64,000 nt of DNA from DASQPR01 sp963797605 (lineage in GTDB: Bacteria; Actinomycetota; Actinomycetes; Mycobacteriales; Micromonosporaceae): contig CAWCPX010000017.1 of NCBI GenBank assembly GCA_963797605.1, positions 558,001-622,000 on the forward strand. Direction: 5' to 3'. This document shows, in pieces, positions 60,756 through 64,000 of this stretch (positions within the stretch are counted from its first letter, which is position 1; the number at the start of each line of letters is the position of its first letter). The translations under genes and the position numbers were made by a program. The notes under the pieces were generated by a model. It saw nothing but the letters and a program-made list of their open reading frames with translations. It had not been told where the DNA came from and searched no databases.

Positions 60756-62434
60756 TGACGTACCCCGGAAAGGCCGCTGGAAATCGTAAAGCGCCCGCTC
60801 GATGGCACGCGCGCGATCGTCCACCCGTCGGGCCCGGACGCGATGCACGCGGATGTACCGGAAACGGTGAGCCATTTCGACCATCGAATCCGGATCAGGA
60901 CGTCACCGGCCGATGTCGCGTTGAACACGACCGACGACGCGCCGGAGGACACCAGGGTGCCGCCGGAGACGAACGGTCGGGGCGCGGCGACGGCGAACAG
61001 CTGCCAATCGGCGTTGTGCCAGATCGGGGCGAGGTAGGACGGCCGCTCGTTGACGACGATCGCTTCGCCGCGCGCGTACACGTCTAAGGGTTGGGCAGTC
61101 GGCAGTGCCACATAGGCCACCGCGTTGTCGCGCAGCCAGGCGCCGTAGGTGGAGGGGGTCAGCGTGTCGTCGTAGAACAGCGGGTTTCGGATCACGTCGA
61201 CCTGGCGTTCCCAGCCTCGGGCGAGCGGCACCGCGTTGGCGACGAAGCGCGACTCCCAGTGGTCACGCAGCGGCACGACCTCGATGCGGCCTAGCGGACC
61301 GAGGGTGTCGAGTTCAGTCAGGAGCGGCTGGTAGAACGATGCTTTCGTCTCCGGCGAGCCGGCGTGCGTCACATCGTTGAGCAGCACCGGGTTCTGCCAG
61401 ATGACCAGCGCGATGATCGTGAGCACGAGCGGCCACCGGCCCAACGCCGTGTAGGCCGCGATCACCGGGATCGCGAAGAGCATGGTCAGGCGGATCGCGT
61501 TGGAGCCGATCGCGGAGGGCACATAGAGCGCGAAGAGCAGCAGCACGATCGCGAGCACGGCGCCGACGCGGACGGCTCGGTAGGCGGCCGGCACGAGCAC
61601 CACGACGACGATGGCGATCGCGACGTTCGTGCGCATCGCGTCGGCTGTGAAGGGCTGGGTGCCCGCGTCGCTGAACAGGGCCATCGGCGCGAGTCCGACA
61701 GCGGTGCCGATGCCGAGCGCGAGCGCTTCCGGGACGTGCCGACCCCACCGGACCCGCCGCCATCTCGGCCGGTCCGCGACGTTGGCGTAGGACGCCTCGG
61801 CGAGCAGCAGCGCACCGGCCGCGACCCCGCCGAATAGCCCGGCGACCGGGCTCGCGAGCGTCGCGAGGACGCCGAGCACCCCGATGCCGGCAAGTCGCAG
61901 CCATCGGGGACGCACGCGGTCGCCAGCGACGATGACCGCAAGTGCGAGCAGGGCGAAGGTGATGCCGAACGCGAACGTGACCCGGCCCGACACGATGTCG
62001 GCGACGAGGCAGACGGCGCCGAGGATGCCGCCGAGCATGGCCCGCCTGGCGCCGGTGCGCGTGAGCACGAACGCGAACGCGGCCGCCGACACGACCGCCG
62101 AGATGGCACCGAGCCATCGGGCGTTGATCACCGACATCACGGCCGGCGAGATCAGGCTGTAGCCGAATTGGTTCGTGCCGCCGTACCACCGTAGATCTAT
62201 CGGTTTTCCGCCGAAGGCGCGGAAGAAATCGGTGCGGGCGACCTGCGCGCTGAGGTCGGTGCCCATCGGCGGGGCCAGCAGGAACGCGGCGGAGAGCACG
62301 ACCGCGACCGCGACGGCGACCGTCACCGGCGACGTCAGCCACGCCCGGCCGGCGGTCGGGCTGGGCGCGTTGTCGGGGTCCAGGTCGCGCAGGTCGATAC
62401 CGTCCAGTTCGGCTAAGCGGGAGGAGTCAGGCAT
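60749..62434 (-). CDS. Polytopic membrane protein, possible GT-C glycosyltransferase
   Basis: A 561-residue protein with about 11 predicted spans and a C-terminal extracytoplasmic domain of about 190 residues. I do not recognise a named family. The first loop reads PMGTDLSAQVARTDFFRAFG with an Asp after the first span, as in GT-C enzymes; RWYGGTNQFGYSLISPAVMS and the exterior GRIEVVPLRDHWESRFVANA follow. It sits between glnE (8-nt overlap at its start) and mptB (7-nt overlap at its end), suggesting a role in envelope glycan assembly. The ATG at 62434 is chosen for its place before the disordered tail SSRLAELDGIDLRDLDPDN. Confidence 0.7.
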   Translation of the reverse strand: MPDSSRLAELDGIDLRDLDPDNAPSPTAGRAWLTSPVTVAVAVAVVLSAAFLLAPPMGTDLSAQVARTDFFRAFGGKPIDLRWYGGTNQFGYSLISPAVMSVINARWLGAISAVVSAAAFAFVLTRTGARRAMLGGILGAVCLVADIVSGRVTFAFGITFALLALAVIVAGDRVRPRWLRLAGIGVLGVLATLASPVAGLFGGVAAGALLLAEASYANVADRPRWRRVRWGRHVPEALALGIGTAVGLAPMALFSDAGTQPFTADAMRTNVAIAIVVVVLVPAAYRAVRVGAVLAIVLLLFALYVPSAIGSNAIRLTMLFAIPVIAAYTALGRWPLVLTIIALVIWQNPVLLNDVTHAGSPETKASFYQPLLTELDTLGPLGRIEVVPLRDHWESRFVANAVPLARGWERQVDVIRNPLFYDDTLTPSTYGAWLRDNAVAYVALPTAQPLDVYARGEAIVVNERPSYLAPIWHNADWQLFAVAAPRPFVSGGTLVSSGASSVVFNATSAGDVLIRIRWSKWLTVSGTSACIASGPDGWTIARVPSSGRFTISSGLSGVRQC

Positions 62435-64000
62435 CGAACGTCCGGTCGAAGGCCTGGCGCGCGTGGCGGGTCGTGCGCAGGTAGTCGTCGACGAACTCGC
62501 CCGCGTCGGTGCCGCCGAGCACACGCACCACCCCCGCAAGTTCGATGCCGTGTCGCGGCAATTGGTCGGTCGGGCGCCCGCGCACCAGCATGAGCGCGTT
62601 GCGCACCCGGCTCGCGGTCAGCCATGCGATCGACAGCGCGTCGGCGTCGATCTCGCTGATCAGATCGGCCTGCCGGGCCGCTTCGAGCGCGTCAAGGGTA
62701 CGTGTCGTGCGCAAGCCCTCGATCTCGTACCCGTGGCGGAGTTGCAGGAGTTGCACCGCCCACTCGACGTCGCCGACGGCACCCCGGCCGAGCTTCGTGT
62801 GCATGAGCGAGTCGGCGCCGCGTGGCAGCCGTTCGTTGTCGACGCGGGCCTTGATCCGCCGGATCTCGACGATCTGCTCCTGCGACAAGCCGCCGATCGG
62901 GTAGCGGACCTCGTCGGCGAGCGCGAGGAAGCGAGTGCTCAGATCGGCGTCGCCGGCCACGTGACGAGCCCGGAGCAGCGCCTGCGACTCCCACACCTTC
63001 GACCAGCGCGCGTAGTAATGCCGGTAGGCGGCGAGGCTGCGGACGAGCGGACCCTGCCGACCCTCCGGCCGCAGGTCGGTGTCGACGATGAGCGGCGGAT
63101 CGGGCGCCGGGACGGACAGCACGCGGCGGACCTGTTCCGAGATCGCGTGAGCGGCGGCGCTGGCCACGTCCTCGGGTACGCCGTCCGGCGGGTCGTAGAC
63201 GAACAGCACGTCGGCGTCGGAGGCGTAGCTCATCTCGCGGCTGCCGAGGCGGCCCATGCCGATGATGGCGAACCGCATGCCGGGTGCGAGATCACCGGCC
63301 GCCGACATCGAGCTGTTCAGGATCGAGGCGAGCGTGGCGTCCGTGACGTCGGAGAGTGCCGTGCCGACCTGGCGTACGTCGGTGACGCCCACACCGAGCA
63401 TGTCGGCGCACGCGATCCGGAAGAGTTCCCGCCGGCGGAGGGCCCGGACAGCCGAACCGGCGGACGTGTTGCCGCTCGCCGCCGCCCCATTCGCAGCCGC
63501 GCCGGAGTGCCGAGCCGCGGCCGCGCCACCGTGGCGGGCCGCGGCGGCACCGAAGCCCGAACACAGTACGTCGACCGTGCGGGGCACGAGTTCCCGATCG
63601 TCGGCGAGCAGGCGGAGCGCTTCGGGGTCGCGGGTGAGCAGGTCGGTGGCGTAGCGGGAGCGGCCCAGCACCTCGGCGAGCCGCAGCGCGACCGGCCCTT
63701 CGTCGCGCAACAGGCGCAAATACCACGGCGTGGATCCGAGCGCCTCGGACACCTGCCGGTAGGCGAGCAGGCCGCGGTCGGGTTCGGGTTCGTCGGCGAA
63801 CTCGGACAGCAGCGCCGGCAGCAGCGTGTGCTGGATCGACGCGGTCCGGCTGACACCTCCGGTCAACGCCTGGATGTGCCGCAACGCCCCGGCCGGATCG
63901 GCGAACCCGAGCACTTCAAGCCGGCTCTGGGCCGCCTTCGGGGTGAGGCGGAGATCGTTGCTGGGCACTCGGGCGACCGCTTCGAGCAGCGGCCGGTAGA
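62427..64000 (-). CDS. glnE: Glutamine synthetase adenylyltransferase/deadenylase GlnE (C-terminal half, partial)
   Basis: Bifunctional regulator that adenylylates and deadenylylates glutamine synthetase according to nitrogen status. The frame is open at the right window edge; about 524 of roughly 1000 residues are visible, the C-terminal adenylyltransferase half. The nucleotidyltransferase motif is IGMGRLGSREMSYASDADVL followed by FVYD, and TDLRPEGRQGPLVRSLAAYR supplies the distal metal-binding Asp. GAVGDVEWAVQLLQLRHGYE is also family-typical. An Ala/Gly-rich low-complexity insert of about 40 residues (GAAAARHGGAAAARHSGAAA and on; near 63440-63560) is unusual. Its end overlaps the next membrane-protein gene. 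Confidence 0.95.
   Translation of the reverse strand, partial: YRPLLEAVARVPSNDLRLTPKAAQSRLEVLGFADPAGALRHIQALTGGVSRTASIQHTLLPALLSEFADEPEPDRGLLAYRQVSEALGSTPWYLRLLRDEGPVALRLAEVLGRSRYATDLLTRDPEALRLLADDRELVPRTVDVLCSGFGAAAARHGGAAAARHSGAAANGAAASGNTSAGSAVRALRRRELFRIACADMLGVGVTDVRQVGTALSDVTDATLASILNSSMSAAGDLAPGMRFAIIGMGRLGSREMSYASDADVLFVYDPPDGVPEDVASAAAHAISEQVRRVLSVPAPDPPLIVDTDLRPEGRQGPLVRSLAAYRHYYARWSKVWESQALLRARHVAGDADLSTRFLALADEVRYPIGGLSQEQIVEIRRIKARVDNERLPRGADSLMHTKLGRGAVGDVEWAVQLLQLRHGYEIEGLRTTRTLDALEAARQADLISEIDADALSIAWLTASRVRNALMLVRGRPTDQLPRHGIELAGVVRVLGGTDAGEFVDDYLRTTRHARQAFDRTFDA

Overview
The window is high-GC DNA from an actinomycete. Pointers to that are the frequent GTG starts, dense operons with 1-8 nt overlaps, a 1028-residue SARP/LAL-type regulator, a mycothiol-dependent-enzyme family protein, a coproporphyrin-type haem operon with HemQ, a DUF3000 protein, a chaplin-like LPXTG protein and an MptB-type mannosyltransferase. 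I cannot name the genus. I saw no tRNA, rRNA, CRISPR array, prophage or intact insertion sequence.

Layout. 1-6.1 kb: an operon of HerA-like translocase, SbcD (Mre11), SbcC (Rad50) and a NurA-like nuclease, the gene set of the archaeal end-resection operon. 6.1-11 kb: an AlkA-like glycosylase overlapping that operon, an LigC-type DNA ligase, a secreted peptidase and, on the other strand, an NHEJ-type LigD polymerase; with the operon this makes a DNA-repair neighbourhood. 11-13 kb: chaplin-like sortase substrate, MsrB, a GNAT acetyltransferase. 13-20 kb, minus strand: a carbohydrate importer (binding protein and two permeases, no ATPase) beside a large secreted F5/8-FN3-beta-helix protein with a recognisable promoter/operator. 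20-28.7 kb: alpha/beta hydrolase and divergent MarR regulator, a repeat-rich gap, a DrrAB-like exporter, a mycothiol-family protein, the SARP/LAL regulator and a small secreted protein. 28.8-34.9 kb: a five- to six-gene phosphonate operon (FAD oxidase, phosphonatase-like HAD hydrolase, lipoprotein, two permeases, ATPase). 35-41 kb: small enzymes, then hemE-hemY-hemQ and DUF3000. 41-44.6 kb: an accessory insert with a tandem array of ~140-bp repeats and two proline/alanine-rich membrane-anchored proteins, one an HtrA-type protease; it separates DUF3000 from ribonuclease D. 44.7-51 kb: ribonuclease D, GNAT, patatin, fadA-fadB. 51-59 kb: S53 peptidase, VOC protein, aldo/keto reductase, pentapeptide-repeat membrane protein, P450, a lysine/alanine-repeat membrane protein with a COG4315-like domain, a PNPOx-family protein. 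59-64 kb: mptB-like gene, a polytopic membrane protein and the 3' half of glnE, overlapping one another.

A general caution: six genes (sugar-binding protein, phosphonate ABC ATPase, hemE, S53 peptidase, aldo/keto reductase, COG4315 protein) are each broken by one apparent extra base while both halves are otherwise perfectly conserved. hemE is expected to be essential, so sequencing or assembly error is more likely than real gene death.
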